Positions 33,395 through 42,874 of a stretch of DNA of 64,000 bases are shown here, piece after piece (position 1 is the first letter of the stretch; each line of letters begins with the position of its first letter). This DNA comes from Gordonia sp. OPL2 (GTDB taxonomy: Bacteria > Actinomycetota > Actinomycetes > Mycobacteriales > Mycobacteriaceae). The stretch is from contig NZ_RKME01000006.1 of the NCBI RefSeq assembly GCF_003797825.1, positions 1 through 64,000 of the forward strand, read 5' to 3'. A program made the translations under genes and the position numbers. A model generated the notes under the pieces. That model made no database searches and had not been told where the DNA came from. It saw only the letters and a program-made list of their open reading frames with translations.

Positions 33395-35096
33395 AGGCCT
33401 TGCGTCCCCGGTGCTCTCGGTACCAGCGCACCAACTCATCGGTCGACGAATCATCCTGCGGCGCAGGTGATTGCGCGTCGACGATGATCCCGAGGAGTTC
33501 TTTGGCCTGGGTCTTGCCGAGTTCCACACCCCATTGATCGAAGGGGTTGATGCCCCAGATCATGCCCTCGACGAAGACCTGGTGCTCATAGAGTGCGATC
33601 AGCTGGCCGATCACCGACGGTGTCAGTTCGGGGGCCAGGATCGATGTGGTTGGCCGGTTTCCGGGCATCACCTTGTGCGCCACCACATTCGGTGCGACGC
33701 GCTCGGCCGCGATCTCGTCGGCGGTCTTGCCGAAGGCCAGCACCTTGGTCTGCGCGAAGTAGTTGCTCATCAGGAGGTCGTGCATCGAGCCGGTGCCGTC
33801 CGCGGTCGGCAGGTCGTCGGTGGGCTCGGCGAAGCCGATGAAATCCGCGGGAATCATCCGCGTCCCCTGGTGCAGGAGCTGGTAGAAGGCGTGCTGACCA
33901 TTGGTGCCGGGTTCGCCCCAGAAGACCTCGCCGGTCTCGGTGGTGACGTGATGCCCGTGAGCGGTCACCGACTTGCCGTTGGACTCCATCGTCAGCTGCT
34001 GCAGGTATGCGGCGAATCGCGCCATGTCATTGGAGTACGGCAGGACGACGCGAGACTGCGCATCCCAGAAGTTGTTGTACCAGAGGCCGATCAGGCCAAG
34101 GATCACCGGCGCGTTCTGCTCGAGGGGAGCGGTCCGGAAGTGATCGTCGACGAGGTGGAATCCGGCGAGGAACTCGGCGAACTGTTCCTTGCCGATCGCC
34201 GCCATCACCGACAGGCCGATCGCGGAGTCCACCGAGTACCGGCCGCCGACCCAGTCCCAGAACCCGAACATGTTGGTGGTGTCGATGCCGAACTTCGCGA
34301 CCTCGTCGGCGTTGGTGCTGACGGCGACGAAGTGCTTGGCGACGGCGCTCTCGGGGGCTTCGCCGTCGCCGGCGAGTTCCTCGAGCAGCCATCGTCGTGC
34401 GGCGGCGGCATTGGTCAGCGTCTCCAGCGTCGTGAACGTCTTGGAGGCGATGATGAAGAGGGTGGTCTCGGCGTCGAGGTCGGCGAGGGTGGCGACCATG
34501 TCGGCCGGGTCCACGTTGGAGACGAAGTGGCAGCGAATGTTCGCGTCGACGTAGTGGCGCAGCGCCTGGTACACCATGACCGGTCCGAGATCAGACCCGC
34601 CGATCCCGATGTTGACGACGTCGGTGATGGCCTTGCCGGTATGGCCCTTCCACTCGCCGCTGCGGAGCCTGTCGGTGAACTCGCCCATGGCCGTGAGGAC
34701 TTCGTGGACGTCGGCGACGACATCCTGTCCGTCGACGTGCAGCGTGGCGTCAGCGGGCAGTCGTAGCGCGGTGTGCAACACCGCGCGATCCTCGGATGTG
34801 TTGATGTGTTCGCCGGCGAACATGTCGTCGCGGCGATCCTCTAGACCGACCTCACGGGCCAGGCTGAACAGCAGTTCGAGGGTCTCGCGCAGGACACGAT
34901 GCTTCGAGTAGTCGATGTGCAGGTCGCCGACGTTGACGTTCAGTTCGCGTCCGCGATCCGGGTCCACTGCGAAGACCTCGCGCAGATGCATCGCATACAC
35001 GTGCGGTTGGTGGGCGGCGAGCGCCTGCCAGGACTGCGTTGCGGTGATGTCGTCGTGATCGCTGGTGTCGAAGTCGCTGCCGGAGACGTCACTCAT
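33393..35096 (-). CDS. pgi: Glucose-6-phosphate isomerase
   Basis: Interconverts glucose-6-phosphate and fructose-6-phosphate in glycolysis and gluconeogenesis. The 567 residues carry the family signatures '[16 protein letters not shown]', '[13 protein letters not shown]', '[16 protein letters not shown]' and the C-terminal '[13 protein letters not shown]'. The ATG at 35096 has AGGG nine bases upstream. The open frame continues upstream without a credible start. Gene order pgi-aroQ-uvrD1 matches mycobacteria, with a methyltransferase gene inserted here between pgi and aroQ. Confidence 0.96.
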   Translation of the reverse strand: MSDVSGSDFDTSDHDDITATQSWQALAAHQPHVYAMHLREVFAVDPDRGRELNVNVGDLHIDYSKHRVLRETLELLFSLAREVGLEDRRDDMFAGEHINTSEDRAVLHTALRLPADATLHVDGQDVVADVHEVLTAMGEFTDRLRSGEWKGHTGKAITDVVNIGIGGSDLGPVMVYQALRHYVDANIRCHFVSNVDPADMVATLADLDAETTLFIIASKTFTTLETLTNAAAARRWLLEELAGDGEAPESAVAKHFVAVSTNADEVAKFGIDTTNMFGFWDWVGGRYSVDSAIGLSVMAAIGKEQFAEFLAGFHLVDDHFRTAPLEQNAPVILGLIGLWYNNFWDAQSRVVLPYSNDMARFAAYLQQLTMESNGKSVTAHGHHVTTETGEVFWGEPGTNGQHAFYQLLHQGTRMIPADFIGFAEPTDDLPTADGTGSMHDLLMSNYFAQTKVLAFGKTADEIAAERVAPNVVAHKVMPGNRPTTSILAPELTPSVIGQLIALYEHQVFVEGMIWGINPFDQWGVELGKTQAKELLGIIVDAQSPAPQDDSSTDELVRWYREHRGRKA

Positions 35097-35139
35097 GATG
35101 TTCACCCTATGTGGTCCATGCGTCACATGTGGCGCTACC

Positions 35140-35928
35140 TCAGCCGTCGAGGAGCAACGGCGGGACGATGCCGCGGGCGAACCAGGCGCGAGCCTCAAGC
35201 GTGAACGGTCCGTCCGGGAGGAGCGGACGACAGAGTTGGCGGATCTGCTCCTGGTGATCTGCGGGCAGCGCCGCCAGGTATGCGCCCGCGGGCCCGACAG
35301 CGAAGGTGAACGGCTCCCAGAAGTCGTCGAAATCGGCGTAGTCGGCCCGGGCGGTCAGAGCGCCGTCGGCCACGTCGCGCAGACCGATCGCACGCAGTCG
35401 GGTGGCGATGTCGCCGCGCCCGACACCCACGCGCATGCGTTCGCCGACGACGTCGGGGTCGAGGCGACGGGCCGCCGCCCAGAATGTCTCCAGCATCGTC
35501 ATCCCGCCCTCGTCGAGATCCCACATGCAGGCGGCGACGACTCCACCCGGCCGGGTGACCCGGGCCATCTCCCGCAGGCCGTGGTCGGCGTCGGTCATGA
35601 ACCCGACGACCAGGCACGACAACGCCGCGTCGAAGACGCCGTCGGGCCAGGGCAAGGCCTCGGCCATCCCCTCACGGACGTCCGCGTCCGGATGACGCTC
35701 ACGGCAGGCCGCGACGAACTGAGGTGCCGGGTCGATCGCGGCGACGTTCTGCGCTCCCACGTGTCCTGCGAGCACGCCGGTGAGGCCGCCCGGCCCGCAT
35801 CCGACGTCGAGGACCCTCGCGTTGCGGTCGAGTCCGGTCGCGTCGACGAGTTCGGGTGCCAACGTCCGCGTGTAGCGACCCATGAAACGGTCGTAGCCGT
35901 CGGCGGGTGACGTGAACATGAGGTCCAC
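35140..35928 (-). CDS. Class I SAM-dependent methyltransferase
   Basis: A 262-residue protein with the Rossmann methyltransferase core: motif I '[16 protein letters not shown]', the acidic end of strand 2 '[10 protein letters not shown]', '[19 protein letters not shown]' and '[14 protein letters not shown]'. It is most like UbiE/COQ5-type or small-molecule methyltransferases of the methyltransf_11/25 groups. The start is the GTG at 35928 or the ATG at 35919. It lies 43 bp upstream of pgi on the same strand, and its own promoter region is short. Substrate unknown. Confidence 0.85.
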   Translation of the reverse strand: MDLMFTSPADGYDRFMGRYTRTLAPELVDATGLDRNARVLDVGCGPGGLTGVLAGHVGAQNVAAIDPAPQFVAACRERHPDADVREGMAEALPWPDGVFDAALSCLVVGFMTDADHGLREMARVTRPGGVVAACMWDLDEGGMTMLETFWAAARRLDPDVVGERMRVGVGRGDIATRLRAIGLRDVADGALTARADYADFDDFWEPFTFAVGPAGAYLAALPADHQEQIRQLCRPLLPDGPFTLEARAWFARGIVPPLLLDG

Positions 35929-36039
35929 TCAACTCCGGTGGGTGTGCGGGGTCAATCGTGTCGACCGTCGGACACCGGTCGTCGGTGCTGCGGTGCGCCA
36001 ACGGTGCTCAGCGGCAGTGTCTTTCGCTTGTGTCCGTCG

Positions 36040-36375
36040 TCAGCGTCCGAGCGGGCCGCGCCCCAGCCGCAGCAGCAGCATCGCGAGAGTGTGACCCTCC
36101 TGGCCGAGCTCGGCGAAACGATCGAGCACCTTCACCTCGCGGCTGTGTACCAGGCGCGGGCCACCGGATGCCATGCGTGCCGCGCCGATCTTCTTCGACA
36201 CCGCAGATCGCCGCTTGATGGAGGCGAGGATCATCGCGTCGAGCCGATCGATCTCTTTGCGCAGTTCGTCGATGTCGTCGGGCAGCCCGGTCACGTCGGA
36301 GGACAGGTTGTAGGAATCCACGTCGAACGGCGGCGCGGCACCGGACTTCTCGTCAGGGCTGTTGGCGTCAGTCAC
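36040..36375 (-). CDS. aroQ: Chorismate mutase, AroQ-delta type
   Basis: Converts chorismate to prephenate for Phe and Tyr synthesis. The 111-residue all-helical protein matches the short intracellular mycobacterial enzyme: 'DELRKEIDRLDAMILASIKRRSAVSKKIG' and the C-terminal 'LAMLLLRLGRGPLG'. In M. tuberculosis that C-terminus contacts DAHP synthase, which activates the mutase, so complex formation is expected here too. The GTG at 36375 is used and lacks a clear ribosome binding site. It is divergent from a membrane protein gene, with only 31 bp between starts. Confidence 0.9.
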   Translation of the reverse strand: MTDANSPDEKSGAAPPFDVDSYNLSSDVTGLPDDIDELRKEIDRLDAMILASIKRRSAVSKKIGAARMASGGPRLVHSREVKVLDRFAELGQEGHTLAMLLLRLGRGPLGR

Positions 36376-36406
36376 GCGACCGATTTTGCCACGGGAGCCA
36401 CCGGCC

Positions 36407-38287
36407 GTGAGACTGGACCGCATGCTGAGCAGGGGGAGGTTGTGGTGGGTGGCCCTTGCGCTGATCACCGCACAACTCGTGATCCGCGGATGGCTGGCCG
36501 CCACCGGGAACTTCTACTGGGATGACCTGGTGCTGATCGGTCGCGCGTCGTCGCATCCGATCCTGAGCTGGGACTATCTGGGTCACAGCCACGACGGCCA
36601 TTTCATGCCCGCAGCGTTCCTCGTGGCCGGAGTGTCCACCGTGATCGCCCCGGTCAACTGGATCGTCCCCGCCATCACGCTGATCGTGATGCAGGCACTG
36701 GCCTCACTTGCCGTCTGGCGGATGATTCGCATTCTGGCGGGACCGAGGGTGGGGGCCGGGGCGTTGGCGGCACTGGCCTTCTATCTCTTCACCCCGATGA
36801 CGGTGCCGGCCTTCACCTGGTGGGCCGCCGCTCTGAACTCGTTGCCCATGCAGGCGGCGATGGCCTGGATCGTGGCGGACGCCGTCCTGCTGGCGCGCTC
36901 GCGCGGGCGGCGTCCGGACGCGACGCTGATCGTCGTCCGCTCATCGGTGATCTTCGTGGTGGCCTTGGCATTCTTCGAGAAGTCACTGTTCATCCTCCCC
37001 GTCGCGTTCGCGGCGGCGGTGCTGGCCGTCCGGTTCGACAGCGCGCGTCCGCAGAGCGCGAGCGCCGACGACGAGATCGATCGTCCCGTACCGGACAGTC
37101 CGCTGATCCGCGCGTTCACCGGGGCGCGCGCGCTGTGGGTATCCACAGCCGTGATCTTCGCGGTGTGGGTGGTCGTCTTCTTCTCCGTGTCCGATGCCAC
37201 GGCAGGTCAGCATTCCATCGCACAGACGGCGCGACTCGTGTGGCGCTCGATCAACGATGCGGTCATCCCTTCGCTGATCGGTGGTCCGTGGGAATGGGAG
37301 CGCTGGGTGCCCAGCCCGCCCATGGGATTTCCGCCGGTGTGGATGATCGTCCTCGGCTGGGTGGTCGCCGCGCTCCTCGTCGGCTGGGCGGTGACGCGTC
37401 GGCGCGGTGCTGCGGCCGTGGTCATCTGTGCGGCCGTCTACGCGGTCGTCGCGCAGATACCGGCGATGTGGAACAGGTCGAGCGCGAACACGGCGTTGGA
37501 ATTGGCGCAGACGATGCGCTACCTGCCGGACACGGCCGTGGTGTTCACGATCGCCATCGCCCTCATCGTCGCCGCCCCGGCGACCTCGACGAAGGACGCG
37601 GCCGGACGCCACGCCGGGACCCCGGAGCGCAGCCGGGGCGCTCACCCGGTCGGCGTCGTCCTCGTCGCGGCCCTCGCGATCGCGTCCGCGATGATCTCAC
37701 TGGTGTCGTTCGCGGACTCCTGGCGTGACGATCCCACCGGCGACTATCTGGCGAACGCGAAACGAGCACTGGCGCAGAACCGCGACATCACCATGTTCGA
37801 CCAGTCGCTCCCGCTGGAGGTCCTGCTCCCGGTCGCCTATCCGAACAACCAGATCAGCCACACCTTCGGCCGGGTGACCGAACGGCCACGGTTCGGCGTC
37901 ACCACCGACCGGCTACAGGTGCTCGACAACAGCGGGAACATGGTCCCCGGCGCCGTGACACCGGCGCGCACCATCCGGCCGGGCCGCGGCACCTGCGCCC
38001 GTCCCGAGCTCGACGGCCCGGGCCGACTGTTGTTGAACGGGCCGTTGATCCAGTGGCGCTGGACCGTCGCGGTGAGCTATTGCGCGAACTCGGGCGGCGA
38101 GATCGAGGTGTCGCTCGACGGCGGCCGCGCGGTGCGGGTGCCCGTGCAGGCCGGACTGCATGTCCTCTACGTCCAGCTCGAGGGTCGCGGGCGGGCGGTT
38201 GCGATCAGGCCGGTCACCGACGGCTTGGCGTTGCACACCGGCGAGGGCAGGGTCGGTGAGGTGGCCGAGGCCCGACTCGTCGGCTGA
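36407..38287 (+). CDS. Large integral-membrane protein, GT-C-like
   Basis: A 626-residue protein with about ten transmembrane segments and a C-terminal, largely beta domain of about 170 residues. After the first helix it has 'GNFYWDDLVLIGRAS', with an Asp-Asp pair (39-40). Acidic pairs in this position mark GT-C glycosyltransferases that use polyprenyl-phosphate sugars, which are common in mycolate-bearing bacteria. I cannot name the subfamily. GTG 36407 is preceded by GGGAG; the ATG at 36422 is also possible. It converges with the next gene, 15 bp apart. Confidence 0.7.
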   Translation: MRLDRMLSRGRLWWVALALITAQLVIRGWLAATGNFYWDDLVLIGRASSHPILSWDYLGHSHDGHFMPAAFLVAGVSTVIAPVNWIVPAITLIVMQALASLAVWRMIRILAGPRVGAGALAALAFYLFTPMTVPAFTWWAAALNSLPMQAAMAWIVADAVLLARSRGRRPDATLIVVRSSVIFVVALAFFEKSLFILPVAFAAAVLAVRFDSARPQSASADDEIDRPVPDSPLIRAFTGARALWVSTAVIFAVWVVVFFSVSDATAGQHSIAQTARLVWRSINDAVIPSLIGGPWEWERWVPSPPMGFPPVWMIVLGWVVAALLVGWAVTRRRGAAAVVICAAVYAVVAQIPAMWNRSSANTALELAQTMRYLPDTAVVFTIAIALIVAAPATSTKDAAGRHAGTPERSRGAHPVGVVLVAALAIASAMISLVSFADSWRDDPTGDYLANAKRALAQNRDITMFDQSLPLEVLLPVAYPNNQISHTFGRVTERPRFGVTTDRLQVLDNSGNMVPGAVTPARTIRPGRGTCARPELDGPGRLLLNGPLIQWRWTVAVSYCANSGGEIEVSLDGGRAVRVPVQAGLHVLYVQLEGRGRAVAIRPVTDGLALHTGEGRVGEVAEARLVG

Positions 38288-38302
38288 GTTCTCGGGTGGA
38301 CC

Positions 38303-39898
38303 TCAGGCCCGGTCGAGCGGGGTGGAGAACACCTTGAGCTTGTCCGGACTCACGCCCTGTGAGATCGCGAGCAGGCGCAGAGCCGTCGCGAGCTCGGGTT
38401 CGGATGTCATGTAGGTGATCTCGCGATCACCGGACGCGGCGAGCTGCTTTTTGAGCTGATCGGTGATCAGCTGGGTACCCGACCAGCTGGGATCCAGCCG
38501 GGCCCCGGTGATGTGACTCGCGTACCCGGGCGCGAACGCGACGAAGAGATTGCCCTCGGGCCCGACGCCGTCGAACACGTAGTCGCCCTGCCGGACCCCG
38601 TAACTGCTCGGGAACCCGGCGACCTGGTCGTTGTAGCGAGCCGCCTCCGCCTTCTTGGATCCGGTGCGCACCAACGTGATCGGCATCGTGCTCGACTTCT
38701 CCTGGCTGGAGATGTACTCGGTCAGGTTCTCGGCCGACTCGTCGATGAACGGCAGGTACTGGATGGCGAGGTCGGTCCTGACGTTGCGCGACCCCGGCGG
38801 GAGGGCGGTGGCCGTGCAGGTGGTGTCGGCACGACCGCCGAGCGGCGCCGTGACGACTCGGGTGCAGCTGCCGCCACGGGCACCCGGCGGCAGGTTGTCG
38901 ACGACGAAACGGATCGTCAGGCCGAAGTTGACGTGCCCGGTGACACCGCGCAGTTCGTTCGCGACATCCGGATCCACCGTGCCGCCGGCGGTGATGGTGA
39001 ACCCGCACGCCTCGGTGGTGCAGCCCCCGGTGGGACGGGAGGTCACGGCATTCGACGCCAGCGGGATGGCCGGGGCCGGGACGCTGGTCAATTCGGGCAC
39101 GAGCGCGCGTTCGCCGGCGAAGAGGCCGGCCAGGTCCGCTGAGCCGAGCAGGTCGACGTCGGTGTCGACGGTGACCTTGTATCCCTCACGGCTGAAATCG
39201 CCCTTGATGTGGGTGACCTTCTTGCTCGCGGGGTCGAAGGTCGTCTCCATGGTGCCGACTCGCACCTTGTCGTCGCCGACGGCGGTGATCTCCGGATCGC
39301 TGGTGGGCCAGTACCGAGCATCGGGCAGCCCCTTGTTGGGAGCGGGGAGCTCGAGTCCCGGCGCAGGTGCCCGCACCCGCTCGGTGTTGCCGATCCGTCC
39401 GGACAGGAGAACCGGGGAGAGCAGATATCCCAGATCGGGGAGTCCTGAATACCGCAGGTTCGTCCACTTGTTCTCGATCGCGGCGAGATCGATCTGCTGG
39501 GCGATCCGCGCGCCTGAAAACAGGTCGGTCCAGATTCGGGACGGGCCCTTGAGATAGCGATAGTTGCCGATCTGCAGATACTGCGCCTGTGTCGAGTTGA
39601 ACGTGATGGTGCCCTCGGCGTTCTTGGTCGACGCGACCGTCAGATCGGAGAACTCGACCGTGCGCGGCTGACCGCCGTCGTCGCCGGTCGTGGTGAGCGT
39701 GCCCGAGTACCGCGCGCCCGGACTGGCGCCCAGCGCGAAGGCCACCTCGTCGAGCTTCTGCTGGGCGGTGAACGCCGCCGTGGGTGCGGATGCGCCGCTG
39801 GTGGGGAACGGCACGAAGCACAGGATGAGCGCGACGACCAATGCGAGGAGCCCGGCTCCGAACGCGAACGCCGGAAGAGTGACGGACTGACGTTGCAT
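38303..39898 (-). CDS. Membrane-anchored protein with degenerate Tox-REase-5-like C-terminus
   Basis: A 531-residue protein: one N-terminal membrane segment ('FAFGAGLLALVVALILCFVPF', residues 11-31), then an extracytoplasmic region with beta-rich repeats like LppX/LprG-type folds and six scattered cysteines. The last ~110 residues (422-531) follow the layout I know from restriction-endonuclease-fold toxin 5: 'YNDQVAGFP', 'YVFDG', 'APGY', a helix with 'LKKQL', 'EITYMTSEPELATALRLL' and the end 'KVFSTP'. The expected ExK catalytic pair is replaced by Val453 and Phe455. It is therefore probably not a nuclease. The ATG at 39898 has GAGAGGG upstream. Confidence 0.6.
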   Translation of the reverse strand: MQRQSVTLPAFAFGAGLLALVVALILCFVPFPTSGASAPTAAFTAQQKLDEVAFALGASPGARYSGTLTTTGDDGGQPRTVEFSDLTVASTKNAEGTITFNSTQAQYLQIGNYRYLKGPSRIWTDLFSGARIAQQIDLAAIENKWTNLRYSGLPDLGYLLSPVLLSGRIGNTERVRAPAPGLELPAPNKGLPDARYWPTSDPEITAVGDDKVRVGTMETTFDPASKKVTHIKGDFSREGYKVTVDTDVDLLGSADLAGLFAGERALVPELTSVPAPAIPLASNAVTSRPTGGCTTEACGFTITAGGTVDPDVANELRGVTGHVNFGLTIRFVVDNLPPGARGGSCTRVVTAPLGGRADTTCTATALPPGSRNVRTDLAIQYLPFIDESAENLTEYISSQEKSSTMPITLVRTGSKKAEAARYNDQVAGFPSSYGVRQGDYVFDGVGPEGNLFVAFAPGYASHITGARLDPSWSGTQLITDQLKKQLAASGDREITYMTSEPELATALRLLAISQGVSPDKLKVFSTPLDRA

Positions 39899-40140
39899 CG
39901 CGGACCCTCTCGACATGCCGGGCGGGAGGACCACGGCGACCGTGCACGACCAGAAGATCATGTTCGGTGGGGTCGGCGACATGCGCCGACCGAATGACCC
40001 CCGCGAGACCTCCCGATTCGGGCATATCGTAACCGCCGCGGACGACGAGAGGGCATCGCGCGGGTCGTCGGCGGCGCGCGCGGGCCGGGCCGGGAGCGTG
40101 CAGGGAGTCTGTCGTGGCGCGGTAGTAGCCTTGATTCCTG

Positions 40141-42645
40141 ATGACTAGCCCCACCCGCCAGACCTCTCCGCCCGCCCCGTCGGCCTCCACGGCCGCGTCG
40201 TCGGCCGACCGCACCGCCCGCCTGCTCGACGGTCTGAACCCGCCGCAGCGTGCGGCGGTGCTCCATGCCGGGTCGCCCTTGCTCATCGTCGCGGGTGCGG
40301 GGTCGGGCAAGACGGCCGTGCTGACCCGGCGGATCGCGTACCTGCTGGCCGAGCGGGACACCTCGCCCGGCCAGATCCTCGCGATCACGTTCACCAACAA
40401 GGCCGCCGCAGAGATGCGTGAGCGGGTGATCGACCTGGTGGGGCCACGCGCCAACTTCATGTGGGTGTCGACGTTCCACTCGACATGCGTGCGGATCCTG
40501 CGTGCGCAGTCAGCGTTGCTGGGCGCGCGCAACTCGAACTTCTCCATCTACGACTCGGATGACTCGAAGCGCTTGCTGGGCATGATCATCCGAGATCTGG
40601 AACTCGACCCGAAGAAGTTCAGCCCGCGCGGCGTCGGCGTCAGCATCTCGAATCTGAAGAACGAACTGATCGGTCCCGACGAGGCGCTGGCCGCTGCCAC
40701 CGACGGCGAACCGTCGGTGCTCGTCGTCGCGCAGATCTACGCCGAGTACCAGCGTCGGCTCCAGTCGGCGAACGCCTTCGACTTCGACGACCTGATCGGT
40801 GAGACGGTCTCGTTGCTCCAACGTCATCCCGAGGTGGCCGAGTACTACCGACGCCGTTTCCGTCACGTCATGGTCGACGAGTACCAGGACACCAACCACG
40901 CGCAGTATGTGTTCATCCGGGAACTCGTCGGTGACGAGCAGACGGAGTCGCCGGTCGCACCGTCGGAATTGTGTGTCGTCGGCGATGCCGATCAGTCGAT
41001 CTACGCCTTCCGAGGTGCGACGATCCGCAACATCGAGGAGTTCGAGCGTGACTTCCCGAATGCGGAGACGATCCTGCTCGAGCAGAACTACCGGTCGACG
41101 CAGACGATTCTGTCGGCGGCCAACGCGGTCATCGCGCGCAACGAGAACCGCCGCGACAAGCGGCTGTGGACCGACTCGGGTGACGGTGAGCTGATCGTCG
41201 GGTACGTCGCCGACTCCGATCGTGAGGAATCGCTGTTCATCGCCAAGGAGATCGAGGACCTCACCGATTACTCGATCGGCGGGTCGTCGAGTCACTCCTA
41301 CTCCGACATCGCAGTGTTCTATCGCACGAACACCGGTTCACGGTCTCTGGAAGAGGTGTTCGTCCGTCACGGCATCCCCTACAAGGTCGTCGGCGGGACC
41401 AAATTCTATGAGCGCAAAGAGGTCCGCGACGTCGTAGCCTATCTGCGCGTCGTCGCGAACCCGGACGACTCGGTCAGCCTGCGGCGGATTCTGAACACCC
41501 CCCGTCGCGGCATCGGCGACCGCGCCGAGGCGTGTGTGGCCGTGCATTCGGAGAACCGGGGGATCAGCTTCTACGAGTCCCTGCTGGAGGGCGCCGAGGG
41601 CAAGGTGCCGATGCTGAACACCCGCGCGGTCAAGCAGATCGGCGGATTCGTCGAACTCATCGAGGGGTTGCGCAACGACTTCCTCGCCACCTTCGGTGCG
41701 GCTGGGGAGTCGGCAGAGGATGTCGCCGTCGTCGACGCCACCGAGGAGGGCGCTGACATCGGCGAACTGGTGGACGCCATCGTCGAACGCACCGGCTACC
41801 GGGCTGAACTCGAGGCCTCTCGGGATCCGCAGGACGGTGCACGGCTGGACAACCTCAACGAGTTGGTGGCTGTCGCAAGGGAATTCAGTGCTGAGGCCGC
41901 CGGACTCGCTGCTGGGGATGTGGACCTCGACGACCTGGAGGATCTCGACGAGGTGCCGGACAACGACGGTGAACCCGAGCCGGGTTCGCTGGCCGCGTTC
42001 CTGGAGAAGGTGTCGCTGGTGGCCGATGCCGACCAGGTGCCCGACGAGGGCGACGGTGTCGTCACGCTCATGACGTTGCACACGGCCAAGGGCCTGGAGT
42101 TCCCGGTGGTCTTCGTGACCGGTTGGGAGGACGGGCATTTCCCGCATATGCGGGCGCTCGGCGACCCGGCCGAACTGAGTGAGGAACGGCGCCTCGCGTA
42201 CGTCGGCATCACCCGCGCCAAGGAACGGTTGTACGTGACGCGTTCGGTCACCCGCGCGTCGTGGGGTCAGCCGGTGTCGAACCCGGAATCCCGCTTCCTG
42301 CAGGAGATTCCGCAGCATCTGGTGGATTGGCGTCGTACCGAGCCGCGTCGGTCGGCGAGTCGCCATCTGGGGTCATCGGGCGGAGTGTTCGGGCGCGGAG
42401 ATTCGGGCGGATTCGGCAGAGACGGTCTCGGCCGTTCCTCGTATTCGACCGATCCGACGCGCGGCCGCAACAAGCAGGTGAATTACGACGTCGGGGACCG
42501 CATCAATCACCCGAAATACGGTCTCGGCAAGGCGGTCGAGAAGCAGGGGAACGGGGCGACCGAGCGGATCACTTTCGACTTCGGCGGCAAGGTCGGGCGC
42601 GTGACGCTCCTGACCGCCGGTGGGCTCCCCGGCGACAAGCTCTAG
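40141..42645 (+). CDS. uvrD1: ATP-dependent DNA helicase UvrD1/PcrA
   Basis: An 834-residue SF1A 3'-5' helicase for nucleotide-excision repair and replication-fork maintenance. Motif I is 'VAGAGSGKTAVLTRR' (51-58), motif II 'VDEYQDTN', motif III 'VVGDADQSIYAFRGA', motif IV 'LEQNYRSTQTIL', motif V 'TLMTLHTAKGLEF' and motif VI 'VGITRAKERLYV'. The C-terminal Tudor-like domain, 'VGDRINHPKYGLGKAVE', is the RNA-polymerase-binding module. TAGCCT at 40126-40131 puts transcription start almost at the ATG. Gene order matches mycobacterial Rv0949. Confidence 0.96.
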   Translation: MTSPTRQTSPPAPSASTAASSADRTARLLDGLNPPQRAAVLHAGSPLLIVAGAGSGKTAVLTRRIAYLLAERDTSPGQILAITFTNKAAAEMRERVIDLVGPRANFMWVSTFHSTCVRILRAQSALLGARNSNFSIYDSDDSKRLLGMIIRDLELDPKKFSPRGVGVSISNLKNELIGPDEALAAATDGEPSVLVVAQIYAEYQRRLQSANAFDFDDLIGETVSLLQRHPEVAEYYRRRFRHVMVDEYQDTNHAQYVFIRELVGDEQTESPVAPSELCVVGDADQSIYAFRGATIRNIEEFERDFPNAETILLEQNYRSTQTILSAANAVIARNENRRDKRLWTDSGDGELIVGYVADSDREESLFIAKEIEDLTDYSIGGSSSHSYSDIAVFYRTNTGSRSLEEVFVRHGIPYKVVGGTKFYERKEVRDVVAYLRVVANPDDSVSLRRILNTPRRGIGDRAEACVAVHSENRGISFYESLLEGAEGKVPMLNTRAVKQIGGFVELIEGLRNDFLATFGAAGESAEDVAVVDATEEGADIGELVDAIVERTGYRAELEASRDPQDGARLDNLNELVAVAREFSAEAAGLAAGDVDLDDLEDLDEVPDNDGEPEPGSLAAFLEKVSLVADADQVPDEGDGVVTLMTLHTAKGLEFPVVFVTGWEDGHFPHMRALGDPAELSEERRLAYVGITRAKERLYVTRSVTRASWGQPVSNPESRFLQEIPQHLVDWRRTEPRRSASRHLGSSGGVFGRGDSGGFGRDGLGRSSYSTDPTRGRNKQVNYDVGDRINHPKYGLGKAVEKQGNGATERITFDFGGKVGRVTLLTAGGLPGDKL

Positions 42646-42658
42646 CCCCCCGCCCCCG

Positions 42659-42838
42659 CGCTCCCGACGCGAACAGAACGGCGGCCGGGCCGCCACCCGC
42701 GCTCCCGACGCGAACAGGACGGCGGCCGGGCCCGCCACCCGCGCTCCCGACGCGAACAGGTCGGCGTACGCCGTGAGCGACCGGAGGGGAACTCGGCGTA
42801 CGCCGAGAGCGACCGGAGGGGAACTCGGCGCACGCCGA
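42659..42838. repeat. Two adjoining tandem repeat blocks between uvrD1 and the M23 gene
   Basis: Block one has three copies of a 41-42-bp unit starting CGCTCCCGACGCGAACAG (42659, 42700, 42742), of which the third is truncated. Block two has two full and one partial copy of a 32-bp unit starting TCGGCGTACGCC (42761, 42793, 42825). TCGGCGTACGCC contains the palindrome GGCGTACGCC. The region separates convergent genes and probably contains their terminators. No gene is supported in 42646-42874. Confidence 0.8.
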
Positions 42839-42874
42839 CAGAGGCCGAGAAAACCGGCCCGGGGAGTCGAGGAA

